Shown here: piece after piece, positions 17,459-26,368 of the stretch
Layout of the letters: each line of letters opens with the position of its first letter
Position numbering within the stretch: position 1 is the first letter of the stretch
Assembly (NCBI RefSeq): GCF_001865245.1
Contig: NZ_MKXB01000176.1
Location: forward strand, 1-32,591
Reading direction: 5' to 3'
From: Streptomyces sp. CC53
Lineage (GTDB): Bacteria; Actinomycetota; Actinomycetes; Streptomycetales; Streptomycetaceae
Length of the DNA: 32,591 bases
Position numbers and translations under genes: made by a program
The notes under the pieces: model-generated
The model's input: the letters and a program-made list of their open reading frames with translations, nothing else
Told to the model about the DNA's origin: nothing
Database searches by the model: none

Positions 17459-18271
17459 ATGCCCCCGGCCAAGAAGACCGCCCGCAGCACCCGCAGTTAC
17501 GACCCCGCGAGGACCCGCGCCGCCGTGCTGGCCCAGTTCGGGAACGTCCGCGACGCCGTCCTGACGCTCGGCCCGGACGAACTGGCCCTGCCCACACGGC
17601 TCGGCGCGTGGACCGTACGGGAACTCGCCGCGCACGTCGCCATGGTGCTGCGCTCCGTCGTCCGCGGTGTGACCGGACCCGAGCCGGCGTCCCGCGACTT
17701 CGGCCTCATGGACTGGCCGGCCGCCACACGCGGGTACGCGTCGGCGGTCGACGAGGACACCCGGGAGCTCGCCGGTCTCGCGGTGGACCCGCGAGGACTC
17801 GCCGAGCTGTACGGGCAGACGGAGAAGGACTTCACCGAGGCGCTCGCGGCCGGCCGGGACGAGCAGCTCATCACCACCCGCTTCGGGGGCATGCGCCTCG
17901 GGGACTTCCTCGTGACCCGCACCGTCGAGCTCTGCGTCCACACCGACGACCTGAACGCGGCGGCGGGTCTCGGCATCCCGCACGACCGCCACGCGCTCGC
18001 CACCTGTACGCGCCTGCTCGCGGACGCGCTCGCCGTGCAGGCGCCGGGCGGTTCGGTGGAGCTGCGCGTCCCGCCGTACGCGGTCGTCCAGTGCGTCGAA
18101 GGGCCCCGGCACACCCGGGGGACCCCGCCGAACGTCGTCGAGACCGACCCGCTGACCTGGCTGAGGCTCGCCACGGGCCGGACGGCCTGGACCGCGGCGG
18201 TGGAGCAGGCCCACCTCACGGCCAGTGGCGAACGCGCCGACCTGTCGCCCCACCTGCCCGTACTCGGCTGA
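17459..18271 (+). CDS. maleylpyruvate isomerase/sterol carrier-like family protein
   Basis: Encodes 270 residues. The N-terminal two thirds match the DinB-like fold of mycothiol-dependent maleylpyruvate isomerase proteins: AWTVRELAAHVAMVLRSV (H59) and VTRTVELCVHTDDLNAAAG (E157, H161) supply the three metal ligands expected for the family. The C-terminal part (about 195-268), with DPLTWLRLATGR, resembles the small SCP-type domain found fused in actinobacterial proteins called sterol carrier family. It may bind mycothiol and a metal, but the substrate is unknown. A basic, Lys/Arg-rich first 14 residues precede the domain. The ATG at 17459 is probably leaderless. It lies between the purSQL and purF genes in the usual Streptomyces arrangement, which does not by itself imply a role in purine synthesis. 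Confidence 0.85.
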   Translation: MPPAKKTARSTRSYDPARTRAAVLAQFGNVRDAVLTLGPDELALPTRLGAWTVRELAAHVAMVLRSVVRGVTGPEPASRDFGLMDWPAATRGYASAVDEDTRELAGLAVDPRGLAELYGQTEKDFTEALAAGRDEQLITTRFGGMRLGDFLVTRTVELCVHTDDLNAAAGLGIPHDRHALATCTRLLADALAVQAPGGSVELRVPPYAVVQCVEGPRHTRGTPPNVVETDPLTWLRLATGRTAWTAAVEQAHLTASGERADLSPHLPVLG

Positions 18272-18776
18272 GCCGACCCGAGGCCCGAGCCGGTCCGCGC
18301 CCGCCCCACGGGGCACACGACGCCCAGACACCACGGAGTACCGCCCCAGAAGCCCGCTCACGACGTTCACGCCCCTGCGGGGACGGGCTGCGCCCGGGGC
18401 CCCGCGACTGCCGGGCCGCGTCCAGTGCGGCCCCCACCCGTGCGGGACCTCCGCGTCCTGCCGGGCCGGCAGGCGCGCACCCCGGGCCCGCGTCCGGAGC
18501 CCGCGCCTGCCGGACGGCTCAGCCAGAGTGCCGCTCCGGAGCCCGCTCTCCGGTTCGGCGCCCGCGCCTGCCGGACCGGCCACCCCGCCAGGTGCGTCCG
18601 ACCGGGCACCCCATGTACGACCGTGCCCCCTGACGCCCATCCCCGGGCGCATCCGCGGGCGTCCGACCGGGCCGCGCCCCGCCCGCGGAAGCGGAGCCGT
18701 CCCCGCCCACGGCCACCGGAGCCCACCCGGGCGGCCCGTCCCGGAACCGTTCCGCCGGCCGGCCCGTCAGAGCGGC
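18272..18776. other. intergenic region, no supported gene
   Basis: About 500 bp of very GC-rich sequence. It contains imperfect direct repeats around GCCCGCGCCTGCCGGAC (near 18498 and 18559) and CTCCGGAGCCCGC. Frames from both neighbours stay open through it, but the translation shows no motif. No clear promoter for the lipoprotein gene is visible. Confidence 0.5.
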
Positions 18777-19679
18777 ATGCGGAACACCAAGCAGCAGCAC
18801 CCCGTCGCCGCGGTCGCCCTCGCCGCCGCGCTGCTCCTCGTCACCGCCGCGTGCGGCACCGCAGGTCCGGGCGGTGGCGCGGCAGGCGGGTCCGAGCCGG
18901 CGCCCCCACCGCTCCACGGCGTCCACTGGACCGTCGACAGCGTCACCGTGGACGGCACCCGGACCAGCGCGCCCACCCGCACCCCGCACGTCGAGTTCAG
19001 CCCCGGCGCCGCCCGCGGCTCCCTCGGCTGCAACCAGTTCACGGCCACCGCCGCGACCAGCGGCGACACCGTCCGCCTCAGCGAGCTGACGAGGACGGAA
19101 CGGGCCTGCGACGAGCCGGTCCAGCGCTTCGAGGAACTGCTGCTGCGGACCCTCACCGGCGGCGCCCTGCGCACGGAGCCGGCCGACGGCCGACTCACGC
19201 TGCGGACGGAAGGCGGCGACACCGTCGCGCTCAGCGAGGAACCCGCCGCCGAACTCACCGGCACCACCTGGACGGTCGACGGCCTGCTCGCCGGCCCGGC
19301 CGCCGGAGACACCGCCTCCAGCCTGCCCGTGGGGACGGAAGGACGCGCCCACCTCACCGTCGGCGCCGACGGAAGCACACGCGGCAACCTCGGCTGCAAC
19401 ACCTTCACCGCCGACGTCACCGTCACCGAGAGCCCCGGCACCCTGACCTTCGGTCGTCTGGCCACCACCCGCAAGCTCTGCGGGCGGCCCTCCGGCGAAC
19501 TGGAGGAACGGCTGGTCGCCGTGGTGCGCTCGGGGCCGCTCGCGTACCGGATCGAGCACCGCACCCTGACCGTCACCGCTCCGGACGGCACCGGGTTCAC
19601 CGCCCGCGCCGAAGCACCCGGCGCCCCCGACTCGCCCGGCGGCACGGCGAGCGCCACCAGCCCTGCTACTCCCGAGTAA
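18777..19679 (+). CDS. lipoprotein with two META (HslJ-like) domains
   Basis: Encodes 300 residues. A signal peptide (basic MRNTKQQHP, hydrophobic core about 10-22) ends in the lipobox LVTAAC, so C26 should be lipid-modified and the protein anchored to the outer face of the membrane. Two META domains follow. The first (about 45-155) has GSLGCNQFTA (81-90) and RACDEPVQRFEE; the second (about 160-285) has GTTWTVDGL, GNLGCNTFTA (203-212) and TTRKLCGRP. The GCN motif and a second Cys near the domain centre are typical of META/HslJ. HslJ in E. coli is a heat-inducible membrane-associated protein linked to novobiocin resistance; the role here is unknown. The ATG at 18777 lacks a strong ribosome site, but the signal peptide fixes it well. 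Confidence 0.88.
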   Translation: MRNTKQQHPVAAVALAAALLLVTAACGTAGPGGGAAGGSEPAPPPLHGVHWTVDSVTVDGTRTSAPTRTPHVEFSPGAARGSLGCNQFTATAATSGDTVRLSELTRTERACDEPVQRFEELLLRTLTGGALRTEPADGRLTLRTEGGDTVALSEEPAAELTGTTWTVDGLLAGPAAGDTASSLPVGTEGRAHLTVGADGSTRGNLGCNTFTADVTVTESPGTLTFGRLATTRKLCGRPSGELEERLVAVVRSGPLAYRIEHRTLTVTAPDGTGFTARAEAPGAPDSPGGTASATSPATPE

Positions 19680-19917
19680 CCCACCGGTCGGCCGCTCCCG
19701 CCGCTCCCCGGGCCGTGCGAGGTCCGTCACATCCCGGGCCGCTCCGGCGGCCCCGCCCGGCGCCCGGAACCCCGCGCCTCCGGAGCTCCGCCACACCGGG
19801 GGTTCCCCTGACCAGGCCGTGTTTCGCGGGGCGCGGGCGCGGCCGTGGCGGGAGGGCGGCGGGCCCCGCGACCGGACGTGCCCGCCCCCGCTCCGCGCAC
19901 CGGCGGCGCATCCCCAA

Positions 19918-19947
19918 TTCGGACCAGTGCTCGGTCTCGCCTACACT
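19918..19947 (+). promoter_or_regulatory. promoter of a leaderless purF transcript
   Basis: TTCGGA (19918-19923), an 18-bp spacer and TACACT (19942-19947) lie 7 nt before the GTG at 19955. No Shine-Dalgarno is present. The spacing predicts a start at or 1 nt before the GTG. Confidence 0.55.
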
Positions 19948-19954
19948 CGGTGGC

Positions 19955-21481
19955 GTGCCACGTGGTGACGGTCGACTGAATCACGACCTGCTTCCCGGCG
20001 AGAAGGGCCCCCAGGACGCTTGCGGCGTCTTCGGTGTCTGGGCTCCGGGCGAAGAGGTCGCAAAGCTCACGTACTTCGGGCTCTACGCCCTCCAACATCG
20101 GGGTCAGGAATCCGCGGGAATCGCGGTCAGCAACGGCTCCCAGATCCTCGTCTTCAAGGACATGGGACTCGTGTCCCAGGTCTTCGACGAGACCTCCCTC
20201 AGCTCCCTCCAGGGTCATATCGCGGTCGGACACGCCCGCTACTCGACCACCGGCGCCTCCGTCTGGGAGAACGCCCAGCCGACCTTCCGGGCCACCGCCC
20301 ACGGGTCCATCGCGCTCGGCCACAACGGCAACCTGGTCAACACGGCCCAGCTCGCCGAGATGGTCGCCGATCTCCCCAAGGAGAACGGCCGCGCCACCCA
20401 GGTGGCGGCCACCAACGACACGGACCTCGTGACGGCCCTCCTCGCCGGACAGACCGACGACGACGGCAAGCCGCTCACGGTCGAGCAGGCAGCGGCGAAG
20501 GTCCTCCCGTCCGTGCGGGGCGCCTTCTCCCTCGTCTTCATGGACGAGCACACCCTCTACGCCGCCCGCGACCCCCAGGGCATCCGCCCGCTGGTCCTCG
20601 GCCGGCTGGAGCGGGGCTGGGTCGCCGCTTCCGAGACCGCCGCCCTCGACATCGTCGGCGCCAGCTTCGTCCGCGAGATCGAGCCGGGCGAGCTCATCGC
20701 CATCGACGAGAACGGTCTGCGCACCTCCCGCTTCGCAGAAGCGAAGCCCAAGGGCTGCGTCTTCGAGTACGTCTACCTCGCCCGGCCCGACACCGAGATC
20801 GCCGGCCGGAGCGTCTACCTCTCGCGTGTCGAGATGGGCCGGAGGCTCGCCAAGGAAGCCCCCGTCGAGGCCGACCTCGTCATACCCACCCCGGAGTCCG
20901 GCACCCCCGCCGCCATCGGCTACGCGGAGGCGAGCGGCATCCCGTTCGGCGCCGGCCTCGTGAAGAACGCGTACGTCGGCAGGACCTTCATCCAGCCGTC
21001 CCAGACCATCCGCCAGCTGGGCATCCGCCTGAAGCTGAACCCGCTCAAGGAAGTCATCCAGGGCCGGCGCCTGGTCGTCGTCGACGACTCGATCGTCCGC
21101 GGCAACACCCAGCGCGCCCTCGTCCGGATGCTCCGCGAGGCGGGCGCCGCCGAGGTCCACATCCGGATCTCGTCGCCCCCGGTGAAGTGGCCCTGCTTCT
21201 TCGGCATCGACTTCGCCACCCGCGCCGAGCTGATCGCCAACGGCATGTCCGTGGACGAGATCGGCAGATCGCTGGGCGCCGACTCCCTGTCCTACATCTC
21301 CCTCGACGGCATGATCGAGGCGACCACGATCGCCAAGCCGAACCTGTGCCGCGCCTGCTTCGACGGCGAATACCCGATGGAGCTGCCCGACCCGGAGCTG
21401 CTCGGCAAGCAGCTGCTGGAGACGGAGCTCGCCGCGGGGCCGGCCGCCACGGCCGCCACCGACGCGCTGCGCCGCCCGTAG
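19955..21481 (+). CDS. purF: amidophosphoribosyltransferase
   Basis: Encodes 508 residues. It catalyses the first committed step of purine synthesis, from PRPP and glutamine to phosphoribosylamine. The nucleophile is C23 in QDACGVFGVW, exposed after removal of a 22-residue propeptide as in the Bacillus-type enzyme. The glutaminase domain has GHARYSTTG and GHNGNLVN. The PRPP-binding loop is VVVDDSIVRGNT (374-385). Cysteines C268, C414, C465 and C468 match, with the same relative spacing, the four ligands of the structural [4Fe-4S] cluster of B. subtilis PurF. The GTG start at 19955 is supported by a -10 placed for a leaderless mRNA; the frame remains open far upstream without homology. purM follows after 100 bp, likely cotranscribed. 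Confidence 0.97.
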   Translation: MPRGDGRLNHDLLPGEKGPQDACGVFGVWAPGEEVAKLTYFGLYALQHRGQESAGIAVSNGSQILVFKDMGLVSQVFDETSLSSLQGHIAVGHARYSTTGASVWENAQPTFRATAHGSIALGHNGNLVNTAQLAEMVADLPKENGRATQVAATNDTDLVTALLAGQTDDDGKPLTVEQAAAKVLPSVRGAFSLVFMDEHTLYAARDPQGIRPLVLGRLERGWVAASETAALDIVGASFVREIEPGELIAIDENGLRTSRFAEAKPKGCVFEYVYLARPDTEIAGRSVYLSRVEMGRRLAKEAPVEADLVIPTPESGTPAAIGYAEASGIPFGAGLVKNAYVGRTFIQPSQTIRQLGIRLKLNPLKEVIQGRRLVVVDDSIVRGNTQRALVRMLREAGAAEVHIRISSPPVKWPCFFGIDFATRAELIANGMSVDEIGRSLGADSLSYISLDGMIEATTIAKPNLCRACFDGEYPMELPDPELLGKQLLETELAAGPAATAATDALRRP

Positions 21482-21581
21482 GCCGCGCCGGGCCGTCGCC
21501 CGCCTTCCCCTCCCCACCCACCCCTTCTCCGCACGTTCCTCCGCAGCAACCTCCGGCTGTACGACACGAAAGCTCTGACCC

Positions 21582-22661
21582 ATGTCTCAGACTGTGAGTG
21601 CCGATGGCGGCGCCAGCTATGCCGCCGCGGGCGTCGACATCGAGGCGGGTGACCGCGCCGTCGAGCTGATGAAGGAGTGGGTGAAGAAGACCCAGCGCCC
21701 CGAGGTCCTCGGCGGCCTCGGCGGCTTCGCCGGGCTCTTCGACGCCTCCGCCCTCAAGCGCTACGAGCGGCCGCTGCTGGCCTCCGCGACGGACGGCGTC
21801 GGCACCAAGGTCGACATCGCCCGCCGCATGGGCGTGTACGACACCATCGGCCACGACCTGGTCGCCATGGTCATGGACGACATCGTCGTGTGCGGCGCCG
21901 AGCCGCTGTTCATGACGGACTACATCTGCGTCGGCAAGGTCCACCCCGAGCGGGTCGCCGCCATCGTCAAGGGCATCGCGGAGGGCTGCGTCCTGGCCGG
22001 CTGCGCCCTCGTCGGCGGCGAGACCGCCGAGCACCCCGGGCTGCTCGGCCCGGACGACTTCGACGTGGCCGGCGCCGGCACCGGAGTCGTCGAGGCGGAC
22101 CGCCTGCTCGGCCCCGATCGCATCCGTACGGGTGACGTGGTCGTCGCCATGGCCTCCTCGGGCCTTCACTCCAACGGGTACTCGCTCGTCCGCCACGTGC
22201 TGTTCGACCGGGCCGGGATGTCGCTGGAGCAGCAGGTCGAGGAGCTCGGCCGCACCCTCGGCGAGGAGCTGCTGGAGCCCACGAGGATCTACTCGCTGGA
22301 CTGCCTGGCGCTCACCCGCACCACCGACGTGCACGCCTTCAGCCACATCACCGGCGGCGGCCTGGCCGCGAACCTCGCCCGGGTCATCCCCGACGACCTG
22401 CACGCCGTGGTCGACCGGTCCACGTGGTCCCCCGGTGCGATCTTCGACCTGGTCGGCAAGGCCGGTCAGGTCGAGCGGCTCGAACTGGAGAAGACCCTGA
22501 ACATGGGTGTCGGCATGATGGCCGTCGTGCCCGCCGACTCGGTCGACGCGGCGCTGGCCACCCTCGCGGACCGGGGCCTCGACGCCTGGGTCGCGGGAGA
22601 GGTCACCGAGCGCGGCGACCGTGCATCGGGCGCCGTCCTCACGGGCGACTACGCGAGCTGA
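21582..22661 (+). CDS. purM: phosphoribosylformylglycinamidine cyclo-ligase (AIR synthetase)
   Basis: Encodes 359 residues. PurM closes the imidazole ring of FGAM with ATP to make AIR (step 5). Diagnostic segments are SYAAAGVDIEAGDRAVELMK (12-31), LLASATDGVGTKVDIA (about 65-80), HDLVAMVMDDIVVCGAEPLFMTDY, CALVGGETAEHPG, ASSGLHSNGYSLVR and HITGGGLAANLARV. Length is normal. No strong Shine-Dalgarno precedes the ATG at 21582. It follows purF by 100 bp and is followed 9 nt later by a terminator hairpin. Confidence 0.97.
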   Translation: MSQTVSADGGASYAAAGVDIEAGDRAVELMKEWVKKTQRPEVLGGLGGFAGLFDASALKRYERPLLASATDGVGTKVDIARRMGVYDTIGHDLVAMVMDDIVVCGAEPLFMTDYICVGKVHPERVAAIVKGIAEGCVLAGCALVGGETAEHPGLLGPDDFDVAGAGTGVVEADRLLGPDRIRTGDVVVAMASSGLHSNGYSLVRHVLFDRAGMSLEQQVEELGRTLGEELLEPTRIYSLDCLALTRTTDVHAFSHITGGGLAANLARVIPDDLHAVVDRSTWSPGAIFDLVGKAGQVERLELEKTLNMGVGMMAVVPADSVDAALATLADRGLDAWVAGEVTERGDRASGAVLTGDYAS

Positions 22662-22669
22662 GCAGCCAA

Positions 22670-22700
22670 AACCGGTCCGGGGCGAGGCCCCGGACCGGTT
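22670..22700. terminator. bidirectional terminator between purM and the DUF3073 gene
   Basis: A 14-bp perfect stem (22670-22683 with 22687-22700) with a 3-nt loop, flanked by A's on the left and T's at its right end, between two convergent genes. Confidence 0.85.
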
Positions 22701-22716
22701 CAGGAAAGCTCAGGCG

Positions 22717-22965
22717 TCAAGCGCCACGACGGTGCGAGGACGGATCGCTTTCCTCGTCCTCGTCGTCGGTGTTGTACAGCTCCGCGTAGCGAGCGTACGG
22801 GTCGTCTTCCTCGTCGTCGTCCTCGAACGGCTCAGCGTTCGGAGGCTGACTCGAAGTCGATGCGCCCAGCTCTTCGGCCAGGCGTGTGAGGTCCGTCCCA
22901 CCGCTGTTGTACTTCAGCTGGCGGGCGACCTTCGTCTGCTTGGCCTTGGCCCGGCCGCGCCCCAT
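22717..22965 (-). CDS. DUF3073 family protein
   Basis: Encodes 82 residues. The first half is basic and conserved (MGRGRAKAKQTKVARQLKY then NSGGTDLTRLAEELG), as in DUF3073 proteins of actinobacteria. The second half is very acidic (EPFEDDDEEDDPYARYAELYNTDDEDEE) and ends SSHRRGA. There is no signal peptide or membrane segment. The split of basic N-terminus and acidic C-terminus suggests nucleic acid or ribosome contact, but the function is unknown. The start at 22965 follows GAGGGGG with an 8-nt spacer; a longer in-frame extension lacks conservation. It converges with purM. Confidence 0.9.
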   Translation of the reverse strand: MGRGRAKAKQTKVARQLKYNSGGTDLTRLAEELGASTSSQPPNAEPFEDDDEEDDPYARYAELYNTDDEDEESDPSSHRRGA

Positions 22966-23491
22966 GGCTCGACCCCCTCGGTGACAGGGCTCGACGGCCC
23001 CAGAGTCTTGACACGCGTTCACGATTCGGGACGGACTCCCCGTGGGGAGACCGGCCCGTAGGGCTTCAACGGTACCTGCTTCCGCGGCCATACGGTACGC
23101 CGCCCGCATGACGCGCCTCGGAGCCGAACCTGCGAGGAGCCCCGTCCCCGCTGGTCAGCTGCGATTTTAACCTCTTCCTGAGGTCGACCCGCAGACCGGC
23201 GTGAGTCTTGTCTCTCTGTCGGCGAACAGATGTCTGTACGAACGCACGAAGAGGCGGAGCCTCCCCGAGGAATCCGACGCGGACGCACGCTGCCGCCCGC
23301 CGGGTACCCCTGTCAAGGGTGCATGCCCGGCGGGCGTCTTCTTCCTGTCCGGAAACAAACCATCGAGTGAGCGTTTCCCCCGTGGGTCCGTATCCGCGGC
23401 CTACCGCCGGACATGGGTGCTGCCGCGGCGGTGGCCGGTACAGGGCGGCGGATGCCCGCGGCGGCCCGGTGGGGGCGCCGCGGGGCGGGGG
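22966..23491. other. intergenic region with a large hairpin
   Basis: About 525 bp upstream of the DUF3073 gene and downstream of vdh (both minus strand). It should contain the DUF3073 promoter, but no clear -35/-10 pair stands out. A stretch at 23160-23290 is less GC-rich (GCGATTTTAACCTCTTCCTG) and leads into a strong hairpin at 23295-23335. No ORF with a recognisable product is visible. Confidence 0.5.
23295..23335. terminator. long hairpin, terminator-like
   Basis: Outer stem 23295-23304 with 23326-23335 (10 bp, GCCCGCCGGG/CCCGGCGGGC) and an inner ACCC/GGGT stem. On the plus strand it is followed by GTCTTCTTCC, a weak pyrimidine tract. No annotated plus-strand gene ends here; on the minus strand it lies about 155 nt past the vdh stop codon. 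Confidence 0.5.
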
Positions 23492-24571
23492 TCAGCGGCG
23501 GGCGTCCGCCATCCGCTGCTCGGCGATCCTGTCGGCTGCCGCAGCCGGGGGAATGCCATCCGTCTTCGCACGTGCGAATATTTCCAGCGTGGTGTCGAAG
23601 ATCTTCGTGGCCTTCGCCTTGCACCGGTCGAAGTCGAAGCCGTGCAGCTCGTCCGCGACCTGGATCACACCGCCGGCGTTGACGACGTAGTCCGGCGCGT
23701 AGAGGATCCCGCGCTCTTCGAGGTCCTTCTCGACACCCGGGTGTGCGAGCTGGTTGTTGGCCGCGCCGCACACCACCTTCGCCGTCAGCACCGGCACGGT
23801 GGCGTCGTCCAGGGCGCCGCCCAGCGCGCAGGGCGCGTAGATGTCCAGGCCCTCGGTGCGGATCAGGGCCTCGGTGTCGGCGGCCACGGCGACCTGCGGG
23901 TGCTTGTCGGTGATCCGGCGCACCGACTCCTCCCGCACATCCGTGATCACGACCTCCGCGCCGTCCTCCAGCAGGTGCTCCACCAGGTAGTGGCCGACCT
24001 TGCCGACCCCCGCGACGGCCACCTTGCGGCCGCGCAGGGTCGGGTCGCCCCACAGGTGCTGCGCGGAGGCCCGCATGCCCTGGAACACGCCGTACGCGGT
24101 GAGGACGGAGGAGTCCCCCGCGCCGCCGTGCTCGGGGGAGCGGCCGGTGGTCCAGCTGCAGGTGCGGGCGACGACGTCCATGTCGGCGACGTACGTGCCG
24201 ACGTCACAGGCCGTGACGTACCGGCCGCCGAGGGAGGCCACGAACCGGCCGTACGCCAGCAGCAGCTCCTCGGTCTTGATCTGCTCCGGGTCGCCGATGA
24301 TCACGGCCTTGCCGCCGCCGTGCTCCAGGCCGGCCAGGGCGTTCTTGTACGACATCCCCCGGGAGAGGTTCAGCGCGTCCCTGACGGCCTCCTCCTCGGA
24401 GGCGTACGGGTAGAAGCGGGTGCCGCCGAGGGCGGGGCCCAGGGCGGTCGAGTGGAGGGCGATGACGGCCTTCAGGCCGGTGGCGCGGTCCTGGCACAGC
24501 ACGACTTGCTCGTGGCCGCCCAGCTCCGAACGGAACAGGGTGTGCAGGACGCCGTCGGTCACATCGGTCAC
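23492..24571 (-). CDS. vdh: valine (branched-chain amino acid) dehydrogenase
   Basis: Encodes 359 residues of the Glu/Leu/Phe/Val dehydrogenase family. It oxidatively deaminates valine and related amino acids with NAD+, feeding branched-chain precursors to fatty acid and polyketide synthesis. Seen: [18 protein letters not shown] (41-58), catalytic lysines K76 ([10 protein letters not shown]) and K88 (GGGKAVI), [12 protein letters not shown] (121-132), the Rossmann motif GVGKVG (188-193) and CGAANNQLA. The protein closely resembles, from memory, the characterised S. coelicolor enzyme. GTG 24571 follows GGGAG with 8-nt spacing; the frame extends 55 codons upstream into the divergent promoter region, which I reject. 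The divergent unknown gene starts 164 bp away. Confidence 0.94.
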   Translation of the reverse strand: MTDVTDGVLHTLFRSELGGHEQVVLCQDRATGLKAVIALHSTALGPALGGTRFYPYASEEEAVRDALNLSRGMSYKNALAGLEHGGGKAVIIGDPEQIKTEELLLAYGRFVASLGGRYVTACDVGTYVADMDVVARTCSWTTGRSPEHGGAGDSSVLTAYGVFQGMRASAQHLWGDPTLRGRKVAVAGVGKVGHYLVEHLLEDGAEVVITDVREESVRRITDKHPQVAVAADTEALIRTEGLDIYAPCALGGALDDATVPVLTAKVVCGAANNQLAHPGVEKDLEERGILYAPDYVVNAGGVIQVADELHGFDFDRCKAKATKIFDTTLEIFARAKTDGIPPAAAADRIAEQRMADARR

Positions 24572-24734
24572 GGTGGTGACTCCCAAGTACGAAGCGGCAT
24601 TACGGACCCCTCCTGTGGGTGGGGAGGCGATCCGTTCGGCAAGAGAGTAAGTGCTACCTGGGCGTAGGTATCCCGCAGTGCGCAGGATCACCTCCTCGGA
24701 GTACCGACGGGTACCGGCGTGGAAGGATTCCGGC

Positions 24735-25589
24735 ATGCCGGCTGACTCCTCCCTCGCCGTCCCCTACGCCTCCTACCTGCGGGTGTACGAGCCGCTCGCC
24801 GCCTTTCCCGAACCCGAACGCGGGCACTGGGAGCACTACGCGCAGCGCGCCCTGCGGGGGGAGACCCCCACGGCCCAGGACGAGCTGCGCCGCTCGCTGG
24901 CCGACCTGCTGCCGACGCCGCCCGTCCCGGTGCCGGTGCACGAGAGCGGGGACGCATTCGTGGCCGAGGTCGGCGGGACGGTGTGCGTCTGCCCCTGGCG
25001 GACCCGGCTGCGGGGCTGGCTGGCCCTGGCCGAGCTGCCGGGGCTGCTGCCGCCCCCGGTGCTGGACGCGGCCCTGCCGCCGGTGGTGCGGGAGCAGGCG
25101 GCGGCGGACCACGAGCAGTGGCGGGAGCGGAACCCGGACGCGCGGCCGTGGATCAGGAGCGCGGCCTGGCAGGTGCCCGTGCGGTGGTTCACGCTCTTCG
25201 CGGACGAGGAGCGGGAGTACGTGCCCGCCGGCGGCGCCGGCAAGGCCGCGGTGCTGCGCTACCGGACGCCGATGGTGCAGGCGCGCCGGCGGGTGGCGCG
25301 GTCGTTGAAGACGCTGCGGGACGCGATGGACGAGGGGCCGCTCACCGAGGGTTTGGTAGATGTGGGGCGGTGGCTGGAGGAGTTCCACCCGCGGGCGCTG
25401 GTCGAACTGGACTACGGCGGGCTGGTGTACGCCCTGTCCGCCGAGTGGCTCGCCGGTGACCGGTCGGCCGCGGACGTGGCGGAGGGGATGGCCGCGCTGC
25501 GGGCCGGCGACGGCGAGGCCGCGGGCGCGGCGTACGAGCGGCTCGCGGAGCGCTGGCGCACGGTGCGGAACCTCCAGTCGGCGAGCTGA
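24735..25589 (+). CDS. hypothetical protein, actinobacterial, function unknown
   Basis: Encodes 284 residues with no signal peptide, membrane segment or motif I recognise. It begins [30 protein letters not shown] Trp/Arg-rich middle ([24 protein letters not shown], about 80-102, and [25 protein letters not shown], about 137-160) looks like a structured core. [29 protein letters not shown] (about 214-242) is followed by an amphipathic C-terminal helix region. Codon use and GC3 bias fit a real gene. ATG 24735 follows AAGGA with 8-nt spacing; it is divergent from vdh. The position between vdh and bldC matches a conserved hypothetical gene in Streptomyces as I remember it. Confidence 0.85.
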   Translation: MPADSSLAVPYASYLRVYEPLAAFPEPERGHWEHYAQRALRGETPTAQDELRRSLADLLPTPPVPVPVHESGDAFVAEVGGTVCVCPWRTRLRGWLALAELPGLLPPPVLDAALPPVVREQAAADHEQWRERNPDARPWIRSAAWQVPVRWFTLFADEEREYVPAGGAGKAAVLRYRTPMVQARRRVARSLKTLRDAMDEGPLTEGLVDVGRWLEEFHPRALVELDYGGLVYALSAEWLAGDRSAADVAEGMAALRAGDGEAAGAAYERLAERWRTVRNLQSAS

Positions 25590-25623
25590 GGTCGCGGCGC
25601 GACCGGAGACCGGCTGATCTGCG

Positions 25624-25665
25624 GCGGTCTGCGGTCTGCGGTCTGCGGTCTGCGGTCTGCGGTCT
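25624..25665. repeat. 7-bp tandem repeat, six perfect copies
   Basis: Six consecutive GCGGTCT units, 35-77 bp after the stop of the 24735-25589 gene, outside coding sequence. Confidence 0.95.
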
Positions 25666-26039
25666 GGCGACGGCCGGGTGCCGTCGGGCCGTGCCGGGCG
25701 TCGGCGGCGCTGCGGCGGTGCCGTGAGGCAGCCGGCCGGCTCCGGCTGTGCGTCGGAGGGGCTGCCGGTCCGCTGGTCGGTCCGCGTGGGCGGTGGACCG
25801 TGCCGGGCTGTCCGGGCGAGAGCTGTCCGGAAGGCGGGCTGCCGGTGGGCTCGTGGGCGCGGCGTACACCTCGGCGGGTGGCTGTCGTGGCCACCGGGGC
25901 ACTCGCGTCGGCTGGGGGGCGCGAGGCCCTTACCTGATACCGGACCTATGCCTCAAGGGTGATGGATAGCACTAACAGCGGCTCTTGCGTCGATCACCCG
26001 ACCTCGTGCCAAAATAGGACAAGGAGTCCGGGGAGGGCT

Positions 26040-26066
26040 CCTTCCGTCCGCATACGGGACGGAAGG
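26040..26066. other. 10-bp perfect hairpin in the bldC upstream region
   Basis: Stem 26040-26049 with 26057-26066 and a 7-nt loop, preceded by the A-rich CCAAAATAGG. No U-tract follows. It could be a terminator for read-through from upstream, an attenuator in a long bldC leader, or part of a small RNA. Confidence 0.5.
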
Positions 26067-26112
26067 CTCAGCATTGCACGCTATGGGGGGTCTGGTGGCT
26101 CCTGATCGCTCT

Positions 26113-26138
26113 GTGACTGATCGTCACTGTGACGTGAC
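26113..26138. promoter_or_regulatory. cluster of four GTGAC/GTCAC boxes
   Basis: GTGAC (26113-26117), GTCAC (26123-26127), GTGAC (26129-26133) and GTGAC (26134-26138) lie within 26 bp, forming two overlapping inverted repeats and one direct repeat. This is operator-like and sits about 230 bp before bldC. Confidence 0.5.
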
Positions 26139-26368
26139 TGTCCGCTATGGCATGGTCCATTGGCTTCCGCCGCTGATGGACACCTGAGAGGGCAATTCCA
26201 TCGGTTTGGCCGAACGTGGCTGGACAGATGGTGTAGTTGTAGTGCCGAGGACAAGCCGTTCGTCCTATAACCGACTCGGCCCGCGTCTGCCATTTCGGGC
26301 AACGCGGGTCAAGGTGCAGAATTTAGAGGAAAGAACCGAGAACGTCGGTTCTCCCGAGGAGGCCGCTC

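Larger units (their letters stand above)
25590..26368. other. long regulatory gap upstream of bldC
   Basis: About 780 bp. The left half is GC-rich with a heptanucleotide repeat (25624-25665). From about 25950 the composition drops toward AT and the sequence is rich in signals: a 10-bp hairpin (26040-26066), a cluster of GTGAC/GTCAC boxes (26113-26138), TATAAC (26266-26271) as a possible -10 without a good -35, and AATT elements (CAATTCC near 26194, GAATTT near 26320). No ORF is supported. It probably contains one or more bldC promoters with a leader. Confidence 0.55.

Noticed and set aside
18425..19954. Long N-terminal extension of purF
   Set aside because: It crosses the META lipoprotein gene in another frame; PurF homology begins at 19955 next to a leaderless-type promoter.
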